NCBI GenBank assembly: GCA_030457765.1
Contig: JAKDUK010000001.1
Location: 118,692-182,691, forward strand
Source of the DNA: Marinobacter sp.
Lineage (GTDB): Bacteria > Pseudomonadota > Gammaproteobacteria > Pseudomonadales > Oleiphilaceae
DNA length: 64,000 nucleotides
Direction of reading: 5' to 3'
The notes beneath the pieces were generated by a model. That model worked only from the letters and a program-made list of their open reading frames with translations, did no database searches and was not told where the DNA came from. The translations under genes and the position numbers were made by a program. Positions 1 through 8,048 of the stretch are shown one piece after another (within the stretch, counting starts at the first letter, position 1; each line of letters begins with the position of its first letter).

Positions 1-431
1 TCAAAATTAGTTTGGTAATTGTCGTCAGCTCGAAGGTTCTGCCAATCGGATTTCAGAGCTTCCACTTGCTCAGCCCAAGCACCAGAGGTATCAAATGAAC
101 GGGGTTCTGCCGTCAAACTCTTCAAAACCGAGCTAATCTGTTCTGCGGCCTTGTCTGAAACAGCCATAATCGCATCTTCATTTTTGGCCACGGCCGGCGC
201 GCGGTAATCGCGATAATCAAAAGATGCATCAACCAGACGGTCAATCTGGCGCAGTTGTTCCAGGCCTTCCACACCTGCTGTCATGGTCTCAACCGAGCGG
301 TTAAGCTCGGTCATCACCAGCCAGGACAACCCACCAATCGGTATGAGGAACAGGATGCTGATCAGGCTGAATTTATACAGCATAGGCAGCCGGTTCATCA
401 GTGCTACTGCGGGATTAATGAGTTGTTTCAC
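1..431 (-). CDS. Methyl-accepting chemotaxis protein, N-terminal part (cut by window edge)
   Basis: Only the first 143 codons are present; the gene runs off the left edge. A GTG start at 431-429 is preceded by AGAGAGG about 6 nt upstream; the overlapping ATG one base further out is immediately followed by a stop. The product has a short basic N-terminus, one hydrophobic segment at about residues 20-42, then a polar, helix-rich stretch as in the periplasmic ligand-binding region of chemoreceptors. The HAMP and signalling domains would lie outside the window, so the class call rests on the N-terminus and on the FliA-type promoter just upstream. A membrane diguanylate cyclase or kinase with a similar N-terminus is the alternative. 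Confidence 0.6.
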   Translation of the reverse strand, partial: MKQLINPAVALMNRLPMLYKFSLISILFLIPIGGLSWLVMTELNRSVETMTAGVEGLEQLRQIDRLVDASFDYRDYRAPAVAKNEDAIMAVSDKAAEQISSVLKSLTAEPRSFDTSGAWAEQVEALKSDWQNLRADDNYQTNF

Positions 432-480
432 ATTGGCCCTCTCTTTGAAACCAAAGAACTGAATTGGTGTTCTCTTTTTG

Positions 481-507
481 TTATCGCCCGAACATTCAAA
501 AACTTGA
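481..507 (-). promoter_or_regulatory. Sigma-28 (FliA)-type promoter for the chemoreceptor gene
   Basis: Read on the minus strand, TCAAGTTT (507-500) is followed by exactly 11 nt and GGCGATAA (488-481). The flagellar sigma-28 consensus is TAAAGTTT-N11-GCCGATAA, so each element matches 7 of 8 positions with the exact spacing. It leaves a leader of about 40 nt before the GTG start at 431, which suits a class-IV motility/chemotaxis gene. Confidence 0.7.
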
Positions 508-530
508 ACACTATTTTATTATCTGGCCCC

Positions 531-1418
531 TCACACAACGCCCGCAATAACCAGCAATGCCAACAAACAGATCCACACCAACATGCTTCGGTTTAGCAAA
601 TCTCTTACCGCGCTCAGACTGCGCCCGCCAAAACTGGCCCATTCATCCGGGTGAACTCGGGAAAACCGGGCGGGATCAAGCGCATACCCGGTTAACGCCC
701 CGTTAGCAGAAATCATGAGTACTTCTGGCGTTTTTTTCGTTAGGCCAGTCATCGCGGTTTTGGCTTCTCCCAGCCACCCAGACAAGTCACCCGCAACCCC
801 GAAGGTTACTGAAAGCAGCCTTACCGGTATCCAGTTAATCCACTCACAAACCCTGAGATACTTTGGTCTTGCCGCTGCCTGGGGCCACTGCTCTGCCAGG
901 GCCACAAGCCCGCGCGCAAGTATTGCCAGGCCGATACCACCCACCACGTACCAGAATGCAATTAGGAAAAAGCGCTGAAACACCGCCAGCATCAAGGCTT
1001 GAGACAAGGAAATATGCATGGCTTCCGGCGATGCAGCTGCGCCCCGTTCACTGGCCGGGAGGCGCTGTTGTATATGATGCCAAGCCGCCTGCATATCGCC
1101 TTTTTGCCAAGCTTCGGCGTAAGGCTCAAGGGACTGTCGCCACCCAGGCGTACCCATCACGAACACAAGCAGCAGTATCTCCAACGGATAAGCCGCAATC
1201 CGCCAACCATAAAAGGCCATTACATACACACACAGGGCCGCCAGCAGCGCCGGTACTGCCACCAGAACCAAACCATTCACAACGCCTGATTCATGGCCGG
1301 CTTTTACAACGCTGCCTTGGTGAAACAAGCGTCGCCAAAGCTCATCGCCCGAAACTGCGTTCAGGCTATCAAGTCGCCGCCTCACGACATAGGCAATAAG
1401 AAAGACCACCAAAATCAT
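531..1418 (-). CDS. ampE: AmpE, inner-membrane regulatory signalling modulator of the ampDE operon
   Basis: 295 residues, close to the family length, with hydrophobic segments at the N-terminus, around residues 50-90, about 150-175 and at the C-terminus, consistent with a polytopic inner-membrane protein. The central soluble part contains the conserved stretch with TGYALDPARFSRVHPDEWA before the last membrane segment. AmpE is linked to beta-lactamase induction and resembles CobD-family membrane proteins; its biochemical role is unsettled. The ATG directly abuts the TGA of ampD with no gap, so the two are almost surely co-translated. Confidence 0.85.
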   Translation of the reverse strand: MILVVFLIAYVVRRRLDSLNAVSGDELWRRLFHQGSVVKAGHESGVVNGLVLVAVPALLAALCVYVMAFYGWRIAAYPLEILLLVFVMGTPGWRQSLEPYAEAWQKGDMQAAWHHIQQRLPASERGAAASPEAMHISLSQALMLAVFQRFFLIAFWYVVGGIGLAILARGLVALAEQWPQAAARPKYLRVCEWINWIPVRLLSVTFGVAGDLSGWLGEAKTAMTGLTKKTPEVLMISANGALTGYALDPARFSRVHPDEWASFGGRSLSAVRDLLNRSMLVWICLLALLVIAGVV

Positions 1419-2069
1419 TCACTCAGCTCCTTTGCGAGGCCGTTCGGCACTGTGATTGCCAGGCTGAGCCTCCTGCAGCGATGCCCTGAAACCAGGCCAG
1501 TCAAATGCAGGCCCGGGATCGGTTTTGCGCCCGGGTGCGATATCACAGTGGCCGGTCATTCGCTCGCTGGTTACAGCTGGCCACGCTGAACGAATCACCG
1601 TGGTCAGTTCTGCTAAAGAGCGATATTGCTCTGGTGTGTAAGGAATATCATCCGCGCCCTCTAGCTCAATCCCGATGGAGAAGTCATTGCATTCATCAAC
1701 GCCCTGAAAGCTCGAGCGCCCGGCATGCCAGGCCCGCTCAAGCAGGCTAACGAATTGCACAACAGAACCATTTCGGCGAATCAAGGCATGGGCCGAAACG
1801 CGCATATCGGCAATGGTTGAAAAATACGGATGCTCTGAAGGGTTTAGGTCGTTCGTGAAAAACTGCTCAATATAGGGCCCACCAAACTGACCGGGGGGCA
1901 GGCTGATGCTGTGCACCACCAAAAGATTGATGGTCGAACCTTCGGGTCTGGGCCCATAATTAGGTGACGGGCACCAGCGAGCAGCTAAAAGACGCCCCGT
2001 TTCGCGGAGTGCTTTTATGTTCTCGCCATGAACGGTTGCACTAGAGTGATCGGAAGCTGAATGGGGCAA
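1419..2069 (-). CDS. ampD: AmpD, 1,6-anhydro-N-acetylmuramyl-L-alanine amidase
   Basis: Cytoplasmic zinc amidase that cleaves the stem peptide from anhydro-muropeptides in cell-wall recycling; loss causes AmpC induction in related bacteria. The Amidase_2 ligands are visible: His53 in VVHSIS, His174 in GHCDIAPGRKTDPG and Asp184, with catalytic Glu135 in IGIELEG. The reading frame has only a TTG start at 2069 (an in-frame stop lies just upstream), which adds about 20 residues relative to typical AmpD. It is the first gene of the ampDE pair. The order ampE-ampD-DUF1631-nadC is also found in Pseudomonas. Confidence 0.92.
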   Translation of the reverse strand: MPHSASDHSSATVHGENIKALRETGRLLAARWCPSPNYGPRPEGSTINLLVVHSISLPPGQFGGPYIEQFFTNDLNPSEHPYFSTIADMRVSAHALIRRNGSVVQFVSLLERAWHAGRSSFQGVDECNDFSIGIELEGADDIPYTPEQYRSLAELTTVIRSAWPAVTSERMTGHCDIAPGRKTDPGPAFDWPGFRASLQEAQPGNHSAERPRKGAE

Positions 2070-2141
2070 GATGAATCCATAATTATCAGAGCATTACATT
2101 GTGTCCTGATTGAATCACAAAGTGAGGCCTGTTACCAAGGA

Positions 2142-4454
2142 TCAATCCTTGCGGCTACTGCGAAGATTATCAATGATGGACTCCAAAGCTCTGTCAAAAA
2201 TAAGCCCATCATCAAGCATACTGATAGCACCACTTGCCATTGTGGCCGCCAGTTCTTGCCGGCGATATTCAGCGACCTTCGCACCGCTGCGGTTAACGAA
2301 AATGTACTTACCCGTAGCCCTGATAAACGCAGCCAGCTTGCAACGCACTTTGGTCCCGTCACGGGTAAGCTCAATCCAGCCACCAACGCGAAGGCTGTCG
2401 GCTTGATCCAGCCATTGCTGGTCAATCTCCTCTACGCTGTCCGTTGATGGCGCCTCATCCTGCTCTGATATCACAGGCGGCACAATCTCAGTTTCGCGCG
2501 AGTCAACCACGTTCGTTTCTGATTCAGCAGCAACCGGCTCGTCAACCTCCGGTTCAGCCCGAGCTTCGGTTACAGAGCTCTGCTCAAATGCTAAAGGCGC
2601 AGGCTGGGCTGGCGCAGTGGCCAGACGCTGAAACACGTCTACGTGCGCCAGTTCCAAATCACGCACGGCCGTATCTGTGGCAAACGGATCCCAGGATATT
2701 TCCTGAAGTGCACGACGAAAATCATCAACAATAGACGGGATCGCACGCAGCAGCTCGCTTCGTGTGGTGTCTTCAACCGGCTGTGGATCCACGCTCCAAA
2801 CAATATGCTCTGTCAATTCACTCGCATCTGCCCAGCGCTCGCCATCTTCACCTTCTCGCAACAACACCCACTGTAAATACTTTGTCCAGGCTTCGTTGAG
2901 CATGCCGAATACAGGCTTTGGAACATCGCGCTCAACGGTAGAATTTTTAACCAGGGACTCTGCAACCTGGCTCGCCCTTTCTTGGCGTGCCCTACCTTCT
3001 TCGGCGTCCCGAAGGCGCTGCTCCACCAGCTCCCCACGGCGACGATCCAGATCGGTAAAGTGGCAATAATCTTTCAAGAGTTCATCGAAAAGTGACACAT
3101 CATCGGTAAACTCACTCAACACCCGGTCCACAACCGATTCAATTTTCTCGCGCAGAGGGTCACGTTGGCCAGGACGTTTCTCACTCCAGCCAATAGCAGA
3201 AAGAGCCAGTTCGTTCAACAACTTACGAACGGGGTGACCGCCGCGATTAAAAAAGGTTTTGTCGCTCAGAGCAACTTTTAATACAGGTATTTGCAGGCGT
3301 CCAATGAGGGCTTTCATTACCGGGTGCAACTGGCGATCTTCCAGAATGAAATCAAACAACATAGACACCAAGTTGATAACATCGCTGTCTACCTGACCAA
3401 TATTGGCCTTCTGACCATTAGCAGCCTGAAGCACAGACTGAAGTTGCTGATCGAGAGAGGCTAATTCGCCAGCCTCCCCCTGTACAGAAGAAGCCTGCGC
3501 CTCACCAAGACGGGCCATCAACCGGTCAGTATCAAGGTAAACCTCTCCGGTATTGGCCATCCCGGTTACCCCATAAGAATTACCTTTTTGGTGCAGAAGC
3601 GCGCTCAACTCGGAAAACGTCGCATAGGAGACCCCACCTTGATTCTGATCACTACCAATGTTCTGTTCATTATGTGGCTCGCTTGTACCCTCAGCAGCTC
3701 CTTGCCCCATAGAACTAGGCGGAACAGGCGCAGAAGTGGCAGACTTAATGCCGGGAGCGCGGGGTTGTGGCCGCTTAACGTCTGGCAAAATACCTTCAGC
3801 AATGAGCGTACGATTGGCGTCCTGGTAAAAATCACCAAGGGTATTGGCCAGCAGGCGGTCGAACAGCTTCAGAACAACCAGCTTTGCACGAATATCAATA
3901 TCCAGTTCGGCACAGGCCTCAGCTACGCCGCCGCAGATCACTTCTGGGCTGAGGGGCATTTGGCTGTCCGTTAACTCAACGCCGGGAACCAAATGGTTCA
4001 CCCGCATAGACAAAAGCTGGATTGGATTTTTGTGGCTGTTATGCAGTTTGTTGATTAAGTTATCAACAGCAACTTGCTGCTCCAAATCTGAATGCTCTAC
4101 CAGGCTGAGGGAATCTTGATCCACTTCATCCAGCGTACCGCTGGTATGTCTGGGCCGGAACTTTCCAATATCGTTAAATGCCTGACTAACGTACTGCAGC
4201 ACTGAAACAGCCATGGTTTTGCGCCGCAGCCGCAACTCACGCATGGCGTCAAAATACACAGTCTGGTCTTTGTTCGAGCCGGCACGGTCAGCCAGTTCAA
4301 ACAAGGCATCGTCAGCACGCTCGAAAAAACGACCCAGAACGCCCTTCAGGTTTTGGCCTGAGGTATCACGCAGGCGAACAAGGGCCGGCGGCAGATCAAA
4401 CCGAGAAAACGGCTTCTGTCCGGAAAAACTGACAACCTTGTTATCCTGCTTCAT
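2142..4454 (-). CDS. DUF1631 family protein
   Basis: 770 residues, soluble, mostly alpha-helical, with a low-complexity linker near residues 230-280 (rich in P, S, Q and N) and an acidic linker near 610-680. The C-terminal about 90 residues look like a small beta-barrel: a conserved run with VGGWIELTRDGTKVRCKLA followed by YIFVNRSGAKVAE, characteristic of DUF1631 and resembling a PilZ-like fold; no RxxxR motif typical of c-di-GMP-binding PilZ is evident. Some databases mislabel the family thymidine phosphorylase. The ATG at 4454 has GGGAG 7 nt upstream. Function unknown. It is divergent from nadC and upstream of ampDE, but the 72-nt gap to ampD leaves co-transcription open. Confidence 0.85.
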   Translation of the reverse strand: MKQDNKVVSFSGQKPFSRFDLPPALVRLRDTSGQNLKGVLGRFFERADDALFELADRAGSNKDQTVYFDAMRELRLRRKTMAVSVLQYVSQAFNDIGKFRPRHTSGTLDEVDQDSLSLVEHSDLEQQVAVDNLINKLHNSHKNPIQLLSMRVNHLVPGVELTDSQMPLSPEVICGGVAEACAELDIDIRAKLVVLKLFDRLLANTLGDFYQDANRTLIAEGILPDVKRPQPRAPGIKSATSAPVPPSSMGQGAAEGTSEPHNEQNIGSDQNQGGVSYATFSELSALLHQKGNSYGVTGMANTGEVYLDTDRLMARLGEAQASSVQGEAGELASLDQQLQSVLQAANGQKANIGQVDSDVINLVSMLFDFILEDRQLHPVMKALIGRLQIPVLKVALSDKTFFNRGGHPVRKLLNELALSAIGWSEKRPGQRDPLREKIESVVDRVLSEFTDDVSLFDELLKDYCHFTDLDRRRGELVEQRLRDAEEGRARQERASQVAESLVKNSTVERDVPKPVFGMLNEAWTKYLQWVLLREGEDGERWADASELTEHIVWSVDPQPVEDTTRSELLRAIPSIVDDFRRALQEISWDPFATDTAVRDLELAHVDVFQRLATAPAQPAPLAFEQSSVTEARAEPEVDEPVAAESETNVVDSRETEIVPPVISEQDEAPSTDSVEEIDQQWLDQADSLRVGGWIELTRDGTKVRCKLAAFIRATGKYIFVNRSGAKVAEYRRQELAATMASGAISMLDDGLIFDRALESIIDNLRSSRKD

Positions 4455-4519
4455 TCATTCACTCCCGACCAGATAGTGTGCGCATGGCCATAGATTTAAA
4501 ACTACTCTGATTACACATC

Positions 4520-4583
4520 ATACGAGTTGCTTGCGTCACCTTGTGTCAGAATTTGTCACCTTTTGTGTAGACCGGACTCGTAT
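4520..4583. promoter_or_regulatory. Candidate operator: inverted repeat enclosing two direct repeats
   Basis: In the divergent DUF1631/nadC intergenic region, ATACGAGT (4520-4527) and ACTCGTAT (4576-4583) form a perfect 8-bp inverted repeat. Between them GTCACCTT occurs twice (4535-4542 and 4555-4562), 20 bp apart, which is about two helical turns. It lies just upstream of the proposed nadC promoter. The regulator is unknown; I do not recognise an NrtR or NadR site. Confidence 0.4.
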
Positions 4584-4600
4584 CACAATTTTCACACAAT

Positions 4601-4629
4601 TTGGCGAAAGCGCTAACGAGCTATAGAAT
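4601..4629 (+). promoter_or_regulatory. Sigma-70-type promoter for nadC
   Basis: TTGGCG (4601-4606), 17 nt, TAGAAT (4624-4629). This is a good housekeeping-type match ending about 50 nt upstream of the nadC start. Assigned by eye only. Confidence 0.5.
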
Positions 4630-4680
4630 CATGCCCCCGGAATACACCAGAACCCTTTGGCCCCAGACACAAGCGGATGT

Positions 4681-5526
4681 ATGACCATGAATTTTACTGA
4701 ACGCCTACGCCAGTCAAGAATTGAAACAGTCGCTCTGAGCCTGCGCGAAGATATTGGTGACGGCGACATAACGGCGCGGCTTATCCCGGCCCAAAGGCAA
4801 GCCGCAGGGCATGTTATTACGCGGGAACAGGCTACTATCGCCGGGCGCGAGTGGGTGAACGAAGTGTTTCGCCAAGTGGATGATTCTGTGTCACTGGAGT
4901 GGCTGGTTCAGGATGGTGAATCCGTATCCCCCGAACAGGTTTTGTTTCGCATGAAAGGAACCGCCAGAAGCCTGCTGACCGCTGAACGCTCTGCTCTAAA
5001 CTGGCTGCAAACCCTTTCTGCAGTTGCGACAAACTGCGCCGGCTACGCAGCGCGGGTCGCTCATACCAACGTACGCCTGCTCGATACCCGCAAAACCCTG
5101 CCCGGACTGCGGCTCGCTCAAAAATACGCGGTTACCTGTGGCGGTTGCGATAATCACAGAACCGGCCTGTGGGATGCCTTCCTTATCAAGGAAAACCATA
5201 TTTCAGCTTGCGGGTCTATTGCTAACGCGATCAATGAAGCACACCGGATTGCACCGGGTAAGCCGGTAGAAGTAGAAACAGAAAGCCTGGCGGAGTTGGA
5301 ACAGGCCCTTAGCGCGGGCGCTGATATCATTATGCTTGATGAATTTTCTATGGATGATCTGCATGCTGCAGTCGCCATGAACAAAGGGCGAGCAAAACTA
5401 GAAGCATCGGGGGGCATCAACACACACACGCTGGTTCCTATCGCAGAAACCGGCGTCGACTATATTTCCATTGGCGCCCTGACCAAAGACGTCAAGGCGG
5501 TAGACCTGTCTATGCGCCTGGACTGA
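4681..5526 (+). CDS. nadC: Nicotinate-nucleotide pyrophosphorylase (quinolinate phosphoribosyltransferase)
   Basis: Converts quinolinate and PRPP to nicotinate mononucleotide, CO2 and PPi in de novo NAD synthesis. About 281 residues, typical length. Visible family motifs are [12 protein letters not shown] near the N-terminus, [10 protein letters not shown] and IKENHI around the active site, and the late ASGGI and DYISIGALT loops that bind phosphate. Translation could begin at ATG 4681 or ATG 4687; AGCGGA lies just upstream and fits the second slightly better. A TTG further upstream is less likely. Single gene, transcribed away from DUF1631; ends 20 bp from the convergent yqcC. Confidence 0.95.
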   Translation: MTMNFTERLRQSRIETVALSLREDIGDGDITARLIPAQRQAAGHVITREQATIAGREWVNEVFRQVDDSVSLEWLVQDGESVSPEQVLFRMKGTARSLLTAERSALNWLQTLSAVATNCAGYAARVAHTNVRLLDTRKTLPGLRLAQKYAVTCGGCDNHRTGLWDAFLIKENHISACGSIANAINEAHRIAPGKPVEVETESLAELEQALSAGADIIMLDEFSMDDLHAAVAMNKGRAKLEASGGINTHTLVPIAETGVDYISIGALTKDVKAVDLSMRLD

Positions 5527-5546
5527 CCCGGGCCAATAAGTGCAAC

Positions 5547-5882
5547 TCAGCTGCCTGACAGCAGCTGATCTACAGCCTCAAGCTCTGCAATCAACTGCTG
5601 CCCCGATTCGGGGCGGCCGCGAAAGTACTCTTCAGCCATGGGGGCAATCCCCGAACCTACGGGTAAAGCATGTTCATGTTCGATGATCTGCTTCATACGC
5701 TCTATAAAGACAAACTGCAGCCATTGGGGAAAGCTCATCGTGTCCACGCAAAACGGCTCGGTGCTTTGAAACGCGGTTTCGTGGGGCCGTTCACTCTCCC
5801 AAATTTCGAGGCGACGCATTTCCCTCTCAATACTCAAAAGAGCATCTGCAGCCTGCACTACAACCTTATAAGAATCTGTCAT
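5547..5882 (-). CDS. yqcC: YqcC family protein (DUF446)
   Basis: 111 residues, all-helical soluble protein matching the YqcC family: the conserved core FCVDTMSFPQWLQFVFIERM followed by the P-x-G-S-G-I-A-P-M-AEEYF segment. The function is not established; in enterobacteria it is encoded next to truC. Start ATG 5882 has CAGG 5 nt upstream. Only 12 nt separate it from the ParA-like gene upstream, so it probably belongs to the same minus-strand transcription unit. Confidence 0.85.
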   Translation of the reverse strand: MTDSYKVVVQAADALLSIEREMRRLEIWESERPHETAFQSTEPFCVDTMSFPQWLQFVFIERMKQIIEHEHALPVGSGIAPMAEEYFRGRPESGQQLIAELEAVDQLLSGS

Positions 5883-5894
5883 AAAAACCTGACC

Positions 5895-6692
5895 TCAATC
5901 TGCCAATGGCTCCAGTTCTACCGATTCCCCATGCAACACACTGAACAGATCTTCAAACTGCCGCGTAAGGGCGTGTTTCGGCGCCATGTGAATAAGTGGC
6001 TGCCGGTATTGGTGGGACTCTTTCATCTTTACAGAACTGGACAACCGCACCGGCAACACCGGCAAGCCTTCAGCGATTAGCTCTTTTACCAATTTTTTGG
6101 GCAAGCTGGCACGGGGTTGAAACTGGTTGGCAACAATGCCTTCCACCACCAGGTTCTCATTATGATCTTCCTGCAAATCCCGAATCTCATTGAGAATGTT
6201 ATAAAGCGCCTGGCGAGAAAAATCATCACAATCAAACGGGATCAGGCAGCGCTGAGCGGCAATAAGTGCCGAGCGAGTATAAAAGTTTAGCGCCGGAGCC
6301 GTATCAATGTAGATTTCATCAAAAGATTCGCCCAATTTTTTAAGCGCCTCACGCAATTTATACATCTTGTGCTTAGCCTCCAGTTTGCGCTCAAGAAAAT
6401 CCAGCTCAGGGCTGGACGGCAACACAAAAAGATTTGTGAACGGTGAGGCGTGAACAAACTCCTCGGGACGACGATTGAATACTTTGAACGCTACGGTTTG
6501 TTCCAGCATATCCGCAACTGTGTCTTCCAGTTCGCCGGCGGGTTTGCCCAAAAGATAGTGAGTTGAGTTTCCCTGGGGGTCCAGATCTACCACCAGTGTT
6601 CGCTTGCCCCGGGCGGCGCTGATCGCGGCTAGATTGCAGGTAATACTGGACTTCCCTACTCCACCTTTCTGGTTAAATACTACCCGTCTCAT
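5895..6692 (-). CDS. ParA-family ATPase (orphan, no ParB neighbour)
   Basis: 265 residues. The deviant Walker A box KGGVGKSS (residues 9-16), the VVDLDPQGNSTH segment after it (Walker A') and EIYIDTAPALNF (Walker B) place it in the ParA/MinD superfamily. No N-terminal DNA-binding domain is present, unlike plasmid ParA. No parB or parS-like repeat adjoins it, so it is not an obvious partition cassette; chromosomal ParA paralogues can instead position protein cargo. It sits between yqcC and hda; GGAGAC lies 7 nt before the start. The specific role is unknown. Confidence 0.85.
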   Translation of the reverse strand: MRRVVFNQKGGVGKSSITCNLAAISAARGKRTLVVDLDPQGNSTHYLLGKPAGELEDTVADMLEQTVAFKVFNRRPEEFVHASPFTNLFVLPSSPELDFLERKLEAKHKMYKLREALKKLGESFDEIYIDTAPALNFYTRSALIAAQRCLIPFDCDDFSRQALYNILNEIRDLQEDHNENLVVEGIVANQFQPRASLPKKLVKELIAEGLPVLPVRLSSSVKMKESHQYRQPLIHMAPKHALTRQFEDLFSVLHGESVELEPLAD

Positions 6693-6771
6693 GTCATGTC
6701 TCCATCTGGCACTTTATTCAGTGCCTTATCGTTTGAATTCTGTGCTTGTGTTTCATTGCGCCAGTGTTTTG

Positions 6772-7488
6772 CTACCACTGCATCACTGTTTTCACAAACG
6801 GGATGGTCAGGCGTCGCTGAGCCCGCAACGAATTTTCATCAAGAGTATCGAGAATACTCAACAGGTCTCCAAGACGCCTCGGCGCCCGGCGCATAATAAA
6901 GCCAGCTACCTCGTCTGTCATGGTCAGACCCCGTTGTTCAGCGCGAGCCATAAGAATTTTCAACCTGTCATCGTCCCGGTAAATTCCTAGCTGAACCGTA
7001 AACCCGTGATGTAGTCTCGAAACCAGATCTGGCAATACAAAAGGCAGGGAGCCAGCCACCTCTGACAGACTGACGACCAGCATGTGTCCACCATCATTCA
7101 GCCGGTTGTATAAATGAAAAACGGCTTCTTCCCAATCCTCTTTTCCGGCCACTCTGTCTAAATCATCCAGTGCGACAATGTCCATGGCATCCAGGCCTGC
7201 CAGCGCGTCCGGCCCAAAGGGCTCGAGCTCAGCAATACTGATACACACCGCGGTTTTTCCTTGCGCCTCCGCATGATGGCAGGCAGCTTGAAGCAGATGG
7301 CTTTTGCCGGTATCCGAGTCGCCACACACTACGACTACTGGCAGGCCTGTAGGTTGTTTGAATACAGACAGCAAGCGCGAGGCCGCTTCCCGGTTGCGGG
7401 ACCCATGAAAATTATCGAAACGCGCATCGTCCCGAAGCCTCACACCAAGGACCAATTGAGAAGCGCTCACGACTGCCTGGCCCTCCAT
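6772..7488 (-). CDS. hda: DnaA regulatory inactivator Hda
   Basis: AAA+ protein that, with the DNA-loaded sliding clamp, stimulates ATP hydrolysis by DnaA after initiation. I place the start at ATG 7488 (GGAG 9 nt upstream), giving 238 residues and the normal N-terminus; a longer upstream reading frame lacks family features. Visible are an N-terminal clamp-binding-like QLVLGV (11-16; the usual form is QL-S/P-LPL/F, so slightly divergent), Walker A GDSDTGKS (56-63), Walker B VALDDLDRV, and the sensor II region RAPRRLGDLL. Its start overlaps the end of the phosphatidyltransferase gene by 22 bp, suggesting coupling. Confidence 0.9.
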   Translation of the reverse strand: MEGQAVVSASQLVLGVRLRDDARFDNFHGSRNREAASRLLSVFKQPTGLPVVVVCGDSDTGKSHLLQAACHHAEAQGKTAVCISIAELEPFGPDALAGLDAMDIVALDDLDRVAGKEDWEEAVFHLYNRLNDGGHMLVVSLSEVAGSLPFVLPDLVSRLHHGFTVQLGIYRDDDRLKILMARAEQRGLTMTDEVAGFIMRRAPRRLGDLLSILDTLDENSLRAQRRLTIPFVKTVMQW

Positions 7489-8027
7489 GCCTTTGCACTC
7501 CAGATCACAATATAGTGGCCGCCGCTGAGTACTGTTGAGACAGCAACCAGCCAGATTCCCGCATCCAGCCAAGCCGGCTGCACCGGCAACCCTGCGAGAA
7601 TAACAATAACACCCAGAATCACGAGAACTTGAACCAGAGTATTCAATTTGCCAGGCACGCTGGGTTCCATATCAAAGCGGCCAATACAATAGTGGTAAAC
7701 AAGTCCACCACCCACAATCATGAGATCCCGCCCAAGTACCAAGGCAAACAGCCATACTGGCAACACCGAGGTATATGTGAGCACCAGGTAAGCGGTGACC
7801 AGTAACGCTTTATCCGCCAATGGGTCAGCCACTGCGCCAAAACGAGAGCGCCAGTTGAAGTGCCGTGCGAGAAAACCATCCAGGCCATCAGTAACCGAAG
7901 CTACCGCAAAAATCAGCAAAGCGAGGCGATACTCCTGTACCAGCAAGGCTTTGGCAAAAGGAGCAATCAGCAAAATGCGTACAAACGTCAAAGCATTGGG
8001 AATCCAGCGCCAGGCGTGTGATTTCAC
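7467..8027 (-). CDS. CDP-alcohol phosphatidyltransferase family membrane protein
   Basis: 186 residues, several membrane helices. The complete catalytic motif D-x2-D-G-x2-A-R-x8-G-x3-D-x3-D is present (Asp47, Asp50, Gly51, Ala54, Arg55, Gly64, Asp68, Asp72), so it should transfer a phosphatidyl group from CDP-diacylglycerol to an alcohol. Close to PgsA-like enzymes, but the alcohol cannot be read from sequence, and the second PgsA-type paralogue common in pseudomonads is a good match by context. GTG start 8027 with GGAGG 7 nt upstream. It lies in one minus-strand unit after the DUF2066 gene. Confidence 0.88.
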   Translation of the reverse strand: MKSHAWRWIPNALTFVRILLIAPFAKALLVQEYRLALLIFAVASVTDGLDGFLARHFNWRSRFGAVADPLADKALLVTAYLVLTYTSVLPVWLFALVLGRDLMIVGGGLVYHYCIGRFDMEPSVPGKLNTLVQVLVILGVIVILAGLPVQPAWLDAGIWLVAVSTVLSGGHYIVIWSAKAWRARQS

Positions 8028-8048
8028 AGATTTGCCTCCGACGGCGGC

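Noticed and set aside
863..1399. 178-codon open frame on the plus strand
   Set aside because: Antisense to ampE; composition is that of a shadow frame and no motif is present.
5895..6692. ParA gene as a plasmid partition or integrated-plasmid mark
   Set aside because: No ParB, parS repeats, Rep or mobility genes; flanks are core chromosome.
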